Shown here: positions 45,822 to 54,450 of the stretch, piece after piece
Layout: each line of letters starts with the position of its first letter
Numbering within the stretch: position 1 is the stretch's first letter
Assembly: GCA_016716605.1 (NCBI GenBank)
Contig: JADJWA010000001.1
Coordinates: forward strand, 1,116,001 to 1,180,000
Length of the DNA stretch: 64,000 nt
Direction of reading: 5' to 3'
Source: Flavobacteriales bacterium
Lineage (GTDB): Bacteria; Bacteroidota; Bacteroidia; Flavobacteriales_F; PHOS-HE28
Translations under genes and position numbers: made by a program
Notes under the pieces: model-generated
Databases searched by the model: none
What the model saw: the letters and a program-made list of their open reading frames with translations, nothing else
Told to the model about the DNA's origin: nothing

Positions 45822-46370
45822 TCATTTGAGCCCCTCAGGCAGCGGCCACCGCTTGTGCGCGCCGGTGAGCCGTGCGAGGAATGCACCGGAACCGAACATC
45901 GCATCCTGCAACCACGCGGGCATACCCGCGAGGCGGTATTCCTTCCGCATCTTCCACATGATGTGCATCGCTGGCAGCACAGGCATCTTGTTCCAATCCC
46001 CACCGTTCTCCATTGCCCCCTCGCCCAGCGATTGCAGCATCCACTCGATGTTCAAGGCGGGTTCGTACCAGAACTCCGCCTCCACGCGCTCGGTGGTGCT
46101 CGCGTTGCGGAAGTTGTGCGCCTCGCCGGAACGGATCACTGCGCTCTCGCCGGGCCCCAGGGTGACTTCCTTCTTCCCGATGGTGACGATCAGCTTCCCG
46201 CTCACCACCTTGAAGCCTTCGTCCTGGCCGATATGGATATGCGGACCTGGGCCTTTGTTGCCGGGCCCGAGGCTGAGCGTGGCCTCGCTGCGCCGGCCGT
46301 TGGTGCGTTCGCGCGCGTCGTTGAAGTGGATGCGCTCGCCGATGGCGTGGAGGTCGATGGGGCGTTTCAT
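45822..46370 (-). CDS. Cupin-domain protein
   Basis: A 182-residue cytoplasmic protein with a single cupin barrel. Motif 1 is GPGPHIHIGQDEGFKVVSGK (His, His, Glu as likely metal ligands), and motif 2 is ESAVIRSGEAHNFRNASTTE (His). A Trp-rich helical tail (NIEWMLQSLGEGAMENGGDW, HIMWKMRKEYRLAGMPAWLQ) follows. The substrate is unknown. The ATG at 46370 is chosen because the cupin sequence begins there; the frame is open to 46490 but that part has no family likeness. The gene diverges from the formate dehydrogenase gene. Confidence 0.82.
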   Translation of the reverse strand: MKRPIDLHAIGERIHFNDARERTNGRRSEATLSLGPGNKGPGPHIHIGQDEGFKVVSGKLIVTIGKKEVTLGPGESAVIRSGEAHNFRNASTTERVEAEFWYEPALNIEWMLQSLGEGAMENGGDWNKMPVLPAMHIMWKMRKEYRLAGMPAWLQDAMFGSGAFLARLTGAHKRWPLPEGLK

Positions 46371-46497
46371 CTTCGAGAATGGCAGGTGTTGGTGGTGGAC
46401 TGTGGATCCGAGCTTGGATCGTACTGAGCGAATTTGATGATTACCCGTCATCCGGGCAACCCTTGGCCCGCGCCACGGCCACAGGGTCATCGCCTCC

Positions 46498-46505
46498 TAT
46501 CTTCG
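46498..46505 (+). promoter_or_regulatory. Possible -7 box TATCTTCG before the formate dehydrogenase gene
   Basis: TATCTTCG ends 17 bases before the ATG at 46523. No TTG is found at the expected -33 position. Confidence 0.35.
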
Positions 46506-46522
46506 GCCTTCAAGCCTTTGCC

Positions 46523-49387
46523 ATGAACCACCCTCAGGCCAAAACCGGCAACTCTCCGGCACCGGTTGCTCGCACACAATCCGCACCCGCTTCCTCTAAT
46601 AAGGGAGCCGTGGAGGTCGACGTCGCCTACATCGACGGCAAGGCTTACCCCATCAACAAGAACGAGACGATGCTGGCCTTCATGCGCCGGCACATCGGTC
46701 CGAACCCGGTGCCCACGCTCTGTGACGCGCCGAACCTGGAGCCCTTCGGCAGTTGCCGGGTGTGTTCCGTGGAGGTCGCGCTGCAAGAGGATGGTCCGAG
46801 CAAAGTGATGGCTAGCTGCCACTCGCCCGTGGGCAAGGGCATGTACATCACCACCAACAGCCCGCGCATGGAGCGGCTGCGGAAGAACATCATCGAGCTG
46901 GTGCTCACCGACTACGACACCGAGCGGCTGAAGAAAGAGGACCACGGCGCGAACGAACTCTACAACGTCGTGCAGCAGGTCGGCTTCGACATCGATAGCG
47001 TGCGCTACCCGAAGGGGAAGACCCACAAGCATATGCAGATGGACACCAGCCATCCGTACATGGTGAGCGACCTCAGCGCGTGCATCAGTTGCTACCGCTG
47101 CGTACGTGCCTGCGATGAAGTGCAGGGTGAAATGGTGCTCACCATGGCCGGTCGCGGTTTCGACAGCCACATCGCCAAAGGCACCGACGAGAGCTTCTTC
47201 AAGAGCGATTGCGTGAGCTGCGGCGCCTGTGCGCAGGCCTGCCCAACCAGCGCCATCACCGATGTGTTCAAGAGCAAGGAGACCAAGGCCGATGAGGTGG
47301 TGCGCAGCGTATGTACCTATTGCGGCGTGGGCTGCAACCTGGAGGTGAAGGTCAAAGACAACAAGGTCGTCGCCATCACCGCGCCATACTCTGCCGAATC
47401 GAACCAAGGGCATACCTGCTTGAAGGGACGTTATGCCTTCCACTTCTATGATCACCCGGAGCGACTGCGTACTCCGCTGATCCGCAAGAACGGAGAGTTG
47501 GTCCCCGCGACTTGGGACGAAGCCTACGACTTCATCGTGGACCGTTTCGCCGACATCGTGGAGAAGCACGGACCCGACGCGCTGGCCGGCGTGAGCAGCG
47601 CGCGCTGCCCGAACGAGGAGAACTACCTCATGCAGAAATTCTTCCGCGTGCAGGTGGGCACCAACAACATCGACAGTTGCGCGCGCGTGTGCCACTCGCC
47701 TACCGCGCTCGGCATGCAGAAGACCTTCGGCACCGGTGCGGCCACCAACAGCATCGACGACCTGAAGGACACGCACACGATCATGGTGATCGGCGCGAAC
47801 CCGACGGACGCGCACCCGGTGACGGGCGCCAAGATCAAGCAGCAGATCATGAAGGGGAAGACCCTGATCGTGATCGATCCGCGTCGCACCGAGCTGGCCC
47901 GCTACGCGAAGTACCACCTGCAGTTGCGCCCCGGCACCAACGTGGCGCTGCTCAACATGTTCATGTACTACATCGTGAGCGAGGGCCTGGTGAAGCAGGA
48001 GTTCATCGACACGCGCACGGAGGGCTATGAGGACTTCAAGAAGGAATTGCTCAGCGTGGACGTTGCCGAGATGGAGAAGGTCACGGGCGTGGACCGCGAG
48101 CTGGTGCGCAAGGCGGCGATCGCTTACGCGAGTTCTCCCGCCGCGATGAGCTTCCACGGACTGGGCGTCACCGAACACTACCAAGGAACGTTCACCGTGA
48201 TGCAGATCGCCGACATCGCCATGATGACCGGCAACATCGGCCGCCGCGGCGTGGGCGTGAACCCCCTGCGCGGACAGAACAACGTGCAGGGCGCCGCCGA
48301 CATGGGCTGCCAGCCGCACCAAGGGGCCGGCTACTTCGCCGTAGACGACCCGAACTACAGCAAGCTCTACGACGACTTCTACGGCGTGCACGTGCCGAAC
48401 GTGGTGGGCAAGAAGATCCCGCAGATGTATGATGCCGCGCTCGCCGGCACACTGAAAGCGATGTGGGTCTGTGGCGAGGACATGGGCCAGACGGACCCCA
48501 ACACCAACCACGTGCGCAAGGCCCTCGGCGCGCTCGACCTCTTCGTGGTGCAGGAGCTCTTCATGACGGAGACCGCCAAGCTCGCGCACGTCGTTCTGCC
48601 CGGCGCCAGCTTCCTGGAGAAGAGCGGCACCTTCACCAATGGCGAACGCCGCATCCAACGCGTGAACGCCGCCGTGCCTCCCGTGGAAGGCACCAAGCCC
48701 GATGGGCAGATCATCTGCGACATCATGGAGCGCTACGCCGCGAAGACCGGTCGCAAGAGCGGCAACGCCAAGAGCACCTACGAGCCTGAGTGGATCTTGC
48801 AAGAGATCAGCCGCATCGCGCCTTTCTTCAAAGGCGTGAAGTGGGACGAGCTCGGCGAGCAAGGCAAGCAATGGCCCGTGAACGCCGACGGCACCGACAC
48901 CAAGATCCTGCATACCGACACGTTCAAAAGAGGGCTCGGCCACTTCTACTTCAACGCGTGGCAGATGAGCCCCGAGGTGAAGGCCAACCAGGCCGAATTC
49001 CCCTATATCATCACGACGAATCGAGAGCTGGAGCACTACAACTGCGGCGCCATGACGCGGCGCACCGGCAACGGCGCCATCCTCACCGAGGACGTACTGC
49101 TCATCAACCCCGCCGACGCCGCCAAGCACGGCATCGCCGAGGGCGACATGGTCTGCGTGGAAAGCGCGCGCGGCAAAGTGGACATCAAGGCCCTCATCAC
49201 CGACGAGGTGAAGCCCGGCATCCTCAGCAGCACCTTCCACTTCCCGGAAATGATGCTCAACCTGATCACCAGCAGCGTGAGCGACTCACTGGCCATGTGC
49301 CCAGAGTACAAGGTGGTGAGCTGCCGGATCAGGAAGGCACGTAAGACGCATTTGAGGGAGGCGGGAGAAGTGGTGGCGAAGGCGTAG
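46523..49387 (+). CDS. Formate dehydrogenase alpha subunit (Mo/W-bis-MGD, Cys type, with NuoG-like N-terminus)
   Basis: A 954-residue cytoplasmic enzyme subunit that oxidises formate to CO2. Order: 2Fe-2S domain (Cys67, 78, 81, 99), NuoG-type His-Cys region, two 4Fe-4S clusters (CISCYRCVRAC 187-197; CVSCGACAQAC 230-240), the Mo-enzyme 4Fe-4S motif (CTYCGVGC 264-271, HTCLKG 297-302), the catalytic domain with Cys390 (SCARVCHSPTALGM) and the molybdopterin dinucleotide domain at the end (RRTGNGAIL, VSCRIRKARKTHLREAG). The active site uses Cys, not selenocysteine; no in-frame TGA is present. No beta/gamma subunit or fdhD gene is adjacent, so its electron acceptor is encoded elsewhere. The ATG at 46523 fits the -7 box upstream; in-frame codons before it overlap the divergent cupin gene. 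Confidence 0.93.
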   Translation: MNHPQAKTGNSPAPVARTQSAPASSNKGAVEVDVAYIDGKAYPINKNETMLAFMRRHIGPNPVPTLCDAPNLEPFGSCRVCSVEVALQEDGPSKVMASCHSPVGKGMYITTNSPRMERLRKNIIELVLTDYDTERLKKEDHGANELYNVVQQVGFDIDSVRYPKGKTHKHMQMDTSHPYMVSDLSACISCYRCVRACDEVQGEMVLTMAGRGFDSHIAKGTDESFFKSDCVSCGACAQACPTSAITDVFKSKETKADEVVRSVCTYCGVGCNLEVKVKDNKVVAITAPYSAESNQGHTCLKGRYAFHFYDHPERLRTPLIRKNGELVPATWDEAYDFIVDRFADIVEKHGPDALAGVSSARCPNEENYLMQKFFRVQVGTNNIDSCARVCHSPTALGMQKTFGTGAATNSIDDLKDTHTIMVIGANPTDAHPVTGAKIKQQIMKGKTLIVIDPRRTELARYAKYHLQLRPGTNVALLNMFMYYIVSEGLVKQEFIDTRTEGYEDFKKELLSVDVAEMEKVTGVDRELVRKAAIAYASSPAAMSFHGLGVTEHYQGTFTVMQIADIAMMTGNIGRRGVGVNPLRGQNNVQGAADMGCQPHQGAGYFAVDDPNYSKLYDDFYGVHVPNVVGKKIPQMYDAALAGTLKAMWVCGEDMGQTDPNTNHVRKALGALDLFVVQELFMTETAKLAHVVLPGASFLEKSGTFTNGERRIQRVNAAVPPVEGTKPDGQIICDIMERYAAKTGRKSGNAKSTYEPEWILQEISRIAPFFKGVKWDELGEQGKQWPVNADGTDTKILHTDTFKRGLGHFYFNAWQMSPEVKANQAEFPYIITTNRELEHYNCGAMTRRTGNGAILTEDVLLINPADAAKHGIAEGDMVCVESARGKVDIKALITDEVKPGILSSTFHFPEMMLNLITSSVSDSLAMCPEYKVVSCRIRKARKTHLREAGEVVAKA

Positions 49388-49598
49388 AAGGTTTGGGCGT
49401 GCCGGTTCGCAAAGCCTCACCGTCGCGCTCTCCGCTATACTCCTCGGCCGGATTACCGGCCCGCGGGTTGCCGCTGCGATCGCTCACGCACAGCACGAGC
49501 GAGACGCAATAATCAAGGATGCACGAATCGATGTGATGCATCAAGCACTGAGATGCACCCATCTAACTAAGTTTGGCAGCGCAACGACGGTTAAGGCA

Positions 49599-49991
49599 AT
49601 GGCACTTCGAAACCCCCAGAACCAGAACTATCACGATCGCGTGATTGAGATTGCCGCGGATAGACTCAAATCGGGTTTTCGCGTCTACACGAATCCTGGC
49701 AGTAACCATGTTACGGGGATTGGGAACATGTACCCCGATATCATACTGACACCGCTAAGCAGCAACAACGTTCAGCACATCATTGAAGTTGAGACATCTG
49801 ATTCCGTCAGTGTTAACGAGGTGAGCCAATGGAAACAGTACTCGACATTGGGCGGCACTTTCTACCTCATGGTCCCACAAATGGACCGGGCGAAAGCCGA
49901 GAACCTCTGCCGCACCTATGGCATCTACTCTGTGAAGTTCGCAACCTACTGGGTTGATGCGAACAATAATCTTCAGCTCAACTACGAGTAG
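49599..49991 (+). CDS. Small PD-(D/E)xK nuclease-like protein
   Basis: A 130-residue protein (MALRNPQNQNYHDRVIEIAA ...) with visibly lower GC than its neighbours. The core GNMYPDIILTPLSSNNVQHI followed by IEVETSDSVSVNEVSQWKQY resembles a restriction-endonuclease-like active site: PD, a hairpin, then E-x-E/T where E-x-K is usual, and a helix with Gln/Trp/Lys. The Lys is replaced, so catalysis is uncertain. The ATG at 49599 is preferred over 49533 because homology-like structure starts there. It is followed after eight bases by a signal-peptide/membrane protein gene, with which it probably forms an operon. Function unknown; possibly part of a defence or transfer system. Confidence 0.55.
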   Translation: MALRNPQNQNYHDRVIEIAADRLKSGFRVYTNPGSNHVTGIGNMYPDIILTPLSSNNVQHIIEVETSDSVSVNEVSQWKQYSTLGGTFYLMVPQMDRAKAENLCRTYGIYSVKFATYWVDANNNLQLNYE

Positions 49992-49999
49992 GCCATGCC

Positions 50000-50671
50000 A
50001 TGAAGACGTTGCTTTCTTGCTTCGCCTTTTGCCTTGGACTCACCTCATCTGCTCAGCAGCCGAGCAAGGCGGACACGTCGAGCTTGGATCGCGGTGTACA
50101 ACCAGCCTCGGAGCCTAACGCAGATGCCCAGAATGCAGATAACACTAGAAGCAGCAGCGGAGCCTCATGGCCTTGGGTTGTTGGAATAATCGCTTCGTTC
50201 TTGTCTGGTGGCTTTGCCGGTGCTGTTTACACGAGGTGGCAAGTCAAGAAAGACCGCGAGGCGGAGAAGAAGCTGCCAAGATTGACTCTGCGAACCACAC
50301 AAGAAAAGGCTGAATTGGGCTCAAGCAGCATTCACAAGGAGTTTGAGTTAATCAACAACACCGCGAAGGATGTGGATGCCTGTGAAATCGTCTTTGAGTT
50401 CGACGTCGGTGCCGCTATTGTTCACTCCGAGACCCGATCTCATCAGGGCGTGAATCATCTGCAGAAGACCATTGAGCAGGACAACAAACATGGCTACCAA
50501 ATCGCTCAACTGAACCGCGAAGAGAAAATCATCTTCGTCTTCAGCATTGATCGCTTCACCGATAACAAATGCAGGGCATACATCAATTGCAAGGGCTTCG
50601 GTCTGGTCTGCATTGATCGGAATATCATCGACCTGCCGAGCATTCAGCCGAACAAGTTCGAGGCCCAATGA
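50000..50671 (+). CDS. Membrane-anchored protein with signal peptide, unknown function
   Basis: A 223-residue protein. N-terminal signal sequence MKTLLSCFAFCLGLTSSAQQ, a Ser/Asp/Asn-rich stretch, one membrane helix (WPWVVGIIASFLSGGFAGAV, ~53-72) and a ~150-residue C-terminal domain (LTLRTTQEKAELGSSSIHKE, DACEIVFEFDVGAAIVHSET, EEKIIFVFSIDRFTDNKCRA) predicted to be on the cytoplasmic side, since TRWQVKKDREAEKK follows the helix. I do not recognise the domain; it has a beta-sandwich feel. Lower GC than the chromosome average here. It lies 8 bases downstream of the nuclease-like gene and converges on the RloC-like gene. Confidence 0.6.
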   Translation: MKTLLSCFAFCLGLTSSAQQPSKADTSSLDRGVQPASEPNADAQNADNTRSSSGASWPWVVGIIASFLSGGFAGAVYTRWQVKKDREAEKKLPRLTLRTTQEKAELGSSSIHKEFELINNTAKDVDACEIVFEFDVGAAIVHSETRSHQGVNHLQKTIEQDNKHGYQIAQLNREEKIIFVFSIDRFTDNKCRAYINCKGFGLVCIDRNIIDLPSIQPNKFEAQ

Positions 50672-50789
50672 AGTGAGCCTATTCCAATCTGAACTTGCTT
50701 CGTTCGAGGAATCCTTCACGCAATCAATCGCCGCCCACTTGTGGTTCATGCGTTCAGGCACATCCGTGCCTGGCGGCTGCTTCACATCC

Positions 50790-53093
50790 TCACGAGATAG
50801 CAACGATTTGCTCCATCATCCCATCATAGTGCTGCGGATCAGCGAACTGGATCAACTCGAGCACTTCCCGCATCACTTGAGGAGCTTCGGCAAGAAGCGA
50901 CATATCCATTCCGTGCTCCTCGATTCGATCGCTATGGGAGTATGAATGGGTGAACCTGAGCATGCGTGTCTTCTTCGCGGGATCGAATGTTATCAGATCA
51001 AGTTTCTTCATCAGACCATCGCTTGTCGGGGACGGCACCTTGAAAGCAAGGAAGGCCTCCAACAGCCTTCGGGCGATATTGGGTAGTGGATAAAGAACCT
51101 GCATGTCGCTTGGCATACTTGTCTGCTGTGCCTGAACATGAACTTGTTTGAAGAGATAGTGGTACTCGGATTCAAAGCGCTCCAAAAGTGGATCCAGCAC
51201 TGTGATGGCCGCATTCCGATGCCCGTGTTCTATCCGCACGGAGAGCATGAAGAACCGTGCGGGCCGAGTCGTCGGGTCTTTCTTCCAACGGTTCATGCTT
51301 TCGAACCAGTTCTTGACTTGCCGAAAGAAGCCGGAGTTGTGGGTAAGAACGAATAGCTGCCCGGCCTCCTTCACCACCTGCTTCATTTGACCAAATGCGC
51401 TGAATAGCGCATGAGCGTCCAAACTGGATACCGGGTCATCGATTACGACGATGCCTTTCCCAAGATTGAACGTCTTATCGTGGAGAGACTTCAGGAAGTA
51501 GAGGAAGGCGATTGCCGTCTTTTCGCCCTCGCTCAGATTCAGCGCAGGTATTCCATCGCGCACCACCGTGTAGCCCGTCTCATGTACTGCGACACTAAGG
51601 TCCCCGCGACCGAGAAAGCCACAGAGCTCTTTGTTGAGCTGTTCCGCAGGGGTCCGATGCTCCTTCAACTCCATCTCGAGCTTGGTCACCGTTTCTTGAA
51701 AGCCCCTGATATCATCGCCGAGCCGCTTTTCATTCGCTTCTGAGTCCGTTACCGCCTTCAGGTTCTTCTGGTAGGTCGAAAACGTATCCGCAACAACTGC
51801 GGCCTCAAGTTCCTTTCGCGCCTCTAAGACACTTTTGTCAAATGCCCTGCACCTGGCATTGTGTTCTTGCAGGACAACGTTGACGACCGCGAGTGCTGAA
51901 CTTGCCGCGTCGCTGGCAGTCACCGATAGTCCATCCAAGTAGGTGTCGAGATGTAGACTCTGGAATGGATTCGCGGCCTTGTCTGAAAGCCCTTTGGCCA
52001 GTGCGTTGAGAAACTGCGCCACAAGCTCATCGGCCTCCTTCAAGGACTTCAGCTTCTCTTGATATCGGCCACTTAGGTCAGAGTACAGCTTGGCTGGGTC
52101 ATGCTTGACCAAAGCAGCTATTGCACTGACACGATGCTCACACGCCGTGCGAGCTTTCGTCAAGTCTTGGACGAAGGCCTTGTAGACGTCATTGAAATGT
52201 CCATCGAGATCTTTCATCCTCTCGGATGTCAGCGTATTGCCACAGAACTCGCAGGTCGCCAGAGGCTCATCGCCGCTATGTATGTGGAGACCCTCTTCAA
52301 CCCATTTTGCGATCACCGGCTTATCCACTAGGCGATCGATCACCTTGGAAGTCACTGTTCGTGCCAACAACTCCCTTGCAACTTCCTGCGCCTTGTTCAG
52401 GTCCGGATAATCAAAGACCAACTCGCTGAGTTCGGTCATGGAGATTGCACCGGCCTTCTGCTTCAGCGCTGTCTTTTGTTCGTCTGTTCGAGTTGGCAAC
52501 GCACCGACGTGGGCCATCAGTTCATCGGCCTTCTTCTTGAATTTGGCGCTGTTGTAACTGAGGTATGTGCTGTTCGTACCAGACAGCAGCGTCTTGATCT
52601 CGCGCCCCTTGTCCGTGCAGTGGGCCTCAAAAGTCTGGCTCTTCGATCGGGTTGTGAGCTGTGCAGCCTCAAGGTCCTTCTTGGCCTTCTCCAAAAGCTT
52701 GGACTCGGTTTCCAGCTTTTTCTGGCTCTCCACGTTCTCCTCACCGAAGTAGTAGATGGGTCCCAGCTCTGAATCTGCCTCGGCGATGGTCCGGACGACA
52801 GCTTCGCGGTCGAACACACGGACTTGTGGGAGGTTTGCGGCGGTGTCCAGAGCGTCTCCATTCACCGGATGTGCATTGATAATGAAGTCCGCTTGCCCTT
52901 CTTCCACCACTCGTCGTTGGGCGATGTGCTCGAACAGCTTGGAGAGGGTCGACTTTCCAGACCCATTGTATCCATATACAAGGTTGAACCGGGCGAAGTC
53001 GTGCAAAGAAGTGGGCCAGGCGAAGTCCCGGAAGACACGATGGTCCTTGATCTTCGCAATGCGCGCAATCGGGAGCGGGGGCGTGGAGGACAT
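50790..53093 (-). CDS. RloC/PrrC-like AAA_13 ATPase with zinc hook and HEPN-like C-terminus (candidate anticodon nuclease)
   Basis: A 767-residue ABC-type ATPase. Walker A GYNGSGKST (41-49), a long coiled coil with a CxxC zinc-hook motif CEFC (281-284), ABC signature LSEGEK (520-525), Walker B GIVVIDDPVSSLDAH (547-561) and H-loop FVLTHN (581-586). The C-terminal helical domain (ESEYHYLFKQVHVQ, PNIARRLLEAFLAFK, RFTHSYSHSDRIEEH) contains R713 and H720 in an R-x6-H arrangement compatible with HEPN RNases. Head ATPase plus zinc-hook coiled coil plus HEPN-type tail is the plan of RloC, a wobble-base-excising tRNA nuclease activated by DNA damage or phage. Assignment as an anticodon nuclease is inference; other AAA_13 proteins share the head. 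It lies 23 bases downstream of the DUF2130 gene in the same direction. Confidence 0.78.
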   Translation of the reverse strand: MSSTPPLPIARIAKIKDHRVFRDFAWPTSLHDFARFNLVYGYNGSGKSTLSKLFEHIAQRRVVEEGQADFIINAHPVNGDALDTAANLPQVRVFDREAVVRTIAEADSELGPIYYFGEENVESQKKLETESKLLEKAKKDLEAAQLTTRSKSQTFEAHCTDKGREIKTLLSGTNSTYLSYNSAKFKKKADELMAHVGALPTRTDEQKTALKQKAGAISMTELSELVFDYPDLNKAQEVARELLARTVTSKVIDRLVDKPVIAKWVEEGLHIHSGDEPLATCEFCGNTLTSERMKDLDGHFNDVYKAFVQDLTKARTACEHRVSAIAALVKHDPAKLYSDLSGRYQEKLKSLKEADELVAQFLNALAKGLSDKAANPFQSLHLDTYLDGLSVTASDAASSALAVVNVVLQEHNARCRAFDKSVLEARKELEAAVVADTFSTYQKNLKAVTDSEANEKRLGDDIRGFQETVTKLEMELKEHRTPAEQLNKELCGFLGRGDLSVAVHETGYTVVRDGIPALNLSEGEKTAIAFLYFLKSLHDKTFNLGKGIVVIDDPVSSLDAHALFSAFGQMKQVVKEAGQLFVLTHNSGFFRQVKNWFESMNRWKKDPTTRPARFFMLSVRIEHGHRNAAITVLDPLLERFESEYHYLFKQVHVQAQQTSMPSDMQVLYPLPNIARRLLEAFLAFKVPSPTSDGLMKKLDLITFDPAKKTRMLRFTHSYSHSDRIEEHGMDMSLLAEAPQVMREVLELIQFADPQHYDGMMEQIVAIS

Positions 53094-53116
53094 GGCGTGC
53101 AGGGGTGATTGCGGGG

Positions 53117-54358
53117 CTATGCGGCACTTCCGGACTCCGGCAATTCCAGGCTCTGCACCGACGCGATCGCAGCCCCAGCGATACCCTTGATGGAGCCGTA
53201 CATCTGCGCCGTGTTGGAGATCACCAGGTCAAGGTTCTTCTCGCGCTCGTTCCAGATGCGTTCGTAGGCACGGCGCTCGGAGGCGATGTCGCCCTTCAGC
53301 TTCCGGAAGCTGCCGACGATCGCTTCGATGTGCATGGCGAACTCGGAGCCGGTGAGGTAGTTGTAGAGCATGACCATCTTGTCGCCCTTGTTCTCCTGAG
53401 CCGCCAGGGCAGTGCCCACCTGCATCATCATCTCACGCAGTACATAGCACAGGCTCTTGAACTCATCGTAGGTGCAAATCCTCACACCTTCTCGCTGCCC
53501 CATGCGGTCCATGCCATCGGGCATGGCTTCCGTAACGATCACACCAACGTGGGTCTTCGCGGCCTGCATGTCCTGCTTCAGCTTCGCGATCCAGCCCGCT
53601 GTGAAGTGCTTCGTCCGCTTGCTCTCGTAGTAGATGGACCCGCATTCGTGCCCTGACCGGTCGCGCACGCGGTGGATGCAATCACCGCCGCGCACACCCT
53701 TGCTGATCTCTTCCACCTCATCCAAAGGGAAGGCGCTGCGCAGCCATTCCTCAATCGCGAGTTCCTGCACTTCACCCTGTGACTGCATGGAGCCCTGTTC
53801 CGCCCGCCGCTTCATCTCTTCCATCTGCGTACTGAGCGACTTGATCAATTCGTCCTTTTCCTTCAGCGCCAGTTCCTGCTTGTCGGCTTCGGTCTTGGCG
53901 ATCTTGGTCTTCTCCTGCTTCAGCAGTTCGTTGAGTTTCACCTCCGCCTCGGCGTTGATCTTGTCTGCCAGCTCATCCTTCTCGCGTTGCGCTTTGGCCA
54001 AGGCAGCGCGCATCTGGTTCAGGTCCTTCAACTGCACGCTCTTTTCTTCAAGCTCCTTCTGCATGGCGGTCACACTTTCCTCGACCTCGCCACGGATCGA
54101 CTTCCGCAGGCTGTCCTCCTGTTCCTTCTTCGCCTTGGCCAGTTGGGTCTCCACGGCACTCTTCACCTGATCCTCCAACTGCTTCTTCTGTTCATCCACC
54201 TTCTTCTGGGCATCGGCGAGCTTCTCGCGCTCCTGTTCCATGGTGCGCTCGTACTGCTGGCCGATCTCCGCCTGTACCTTGTCATAGAGCACCTTGTTCA
54301 CGTCGACCGGGGTACCGCACTTGGGGCAGTTGATCTGGGCTTGGGTCTGGGGTTCCAT
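53117..54358 (-). CDS. DUF2130 (PD-(D/E)xK-fold) protein with long coiled coil
   Basis: A 413-residue protein. The N-terminal half-zinc-ribbon CPKCGTPVDV (11-20) precedes a ~170-residue coiled coil of Lys/Glu/Gln (EQEREKLADAQKKVDEQKKQ and on) and a C-terminal domain (~200-400) with AIEEWLRSAFPLDEVEEISK, RGGDCIHRVRDRSGHECGSI and YYESKRTKHFTAGWIAKLKQ. The latter is the DUF2130 signature; the Asp of GGDC and the E-x-K of YESK form a nuclease-like active site. DUF2130 proteins are predicted nucleases often found beside restriction-modification and defence genes. Here it is the first gene of a two-gene operon with the RloC-like ATPase. The long coiled coil could mediate assembly with the ATPase's own coiled coil. 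Function not proven. Confidence 0.78.
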   Translation of the reverse strand: MEPQTQAQINCPKCGTPVDVNKVLYDKVQAEIGQQYERTMEQEREKLADAQKKVDEQKKQLEDQVKSAVETQLAKAKKEQEDSLRKSIRGEVEESVTAMQKELEEKSVQLKDLNQMRAALAKAQREKDELADKINAEAEVKLNELLKQEKTKIAKTEADKQELALKEKDELIKSLSTQMEEMKRRAEQGSMQSQGEVQELAIEEWLRSAFPLDEVEEISKGVRGGDCIHRVRDRSGHECGSIYYESKRTKHFTAGWIAKLKQDMQAAKTHVGVIVTEAMPDGMDRMGQREGVRICTYDEFKSLCYVLREMMMQVGTALAAQENKGDKMVMLYNYLTGSEFAMHIEAIVGSFRKLKGDIASERRAYERIWNEREKNLDLVISNTAQMYGSIKGIAGAAIASVQSLELPESGSAA

Positions 54359-54383
54359 TCGGGGCTTCTCAGGATAGGGGCTG

Positions 54384-54433
54384 CCAAGGTATGCAACTTT
54401 ATAGTTGCATTATAGTCTCTTGTGCTACCTTCG
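54384..54433. promoter_or_regulatory. Shared divergent control region: palindrome plus two opposed -7 boxes
   Basis: A perfect 8-base inverted repeat ATGCAACT-TTAT-AGTTGCAT occupies 54391-54410. On the forward strand TTG (54405-54407), 18 bases and TACCTTCG (54426-54433) make a promoter for the MqsR-like toxin gene; the -33 element lies inside the right arm. On the reverse strand TACCTTGG (54391-54384) abuts the left arm and may serve the DUF2130 gene. A protein bound to the palindrome, most simply the antitoxin with its HTH region, would block the forward promoter and could affect both. Confidence 0.65.
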
Positions 54434-54450
54434 CCCCATCTTGAAGTGCG

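Noticed and set aside
47690..47700. Selenocysteine in the formate dehydrogenase
   Set aside because: The active-site codon is TGC (Cys390), not TGA, and no SECIS-like hairpin is needed.
46487..49240. Reverse-strand frame of 917 codons
   Set aside because: It lies exactly opposite the formate dehydrogenase gene and reads as His/Ala/Val/Asp-rich shadow sequence.
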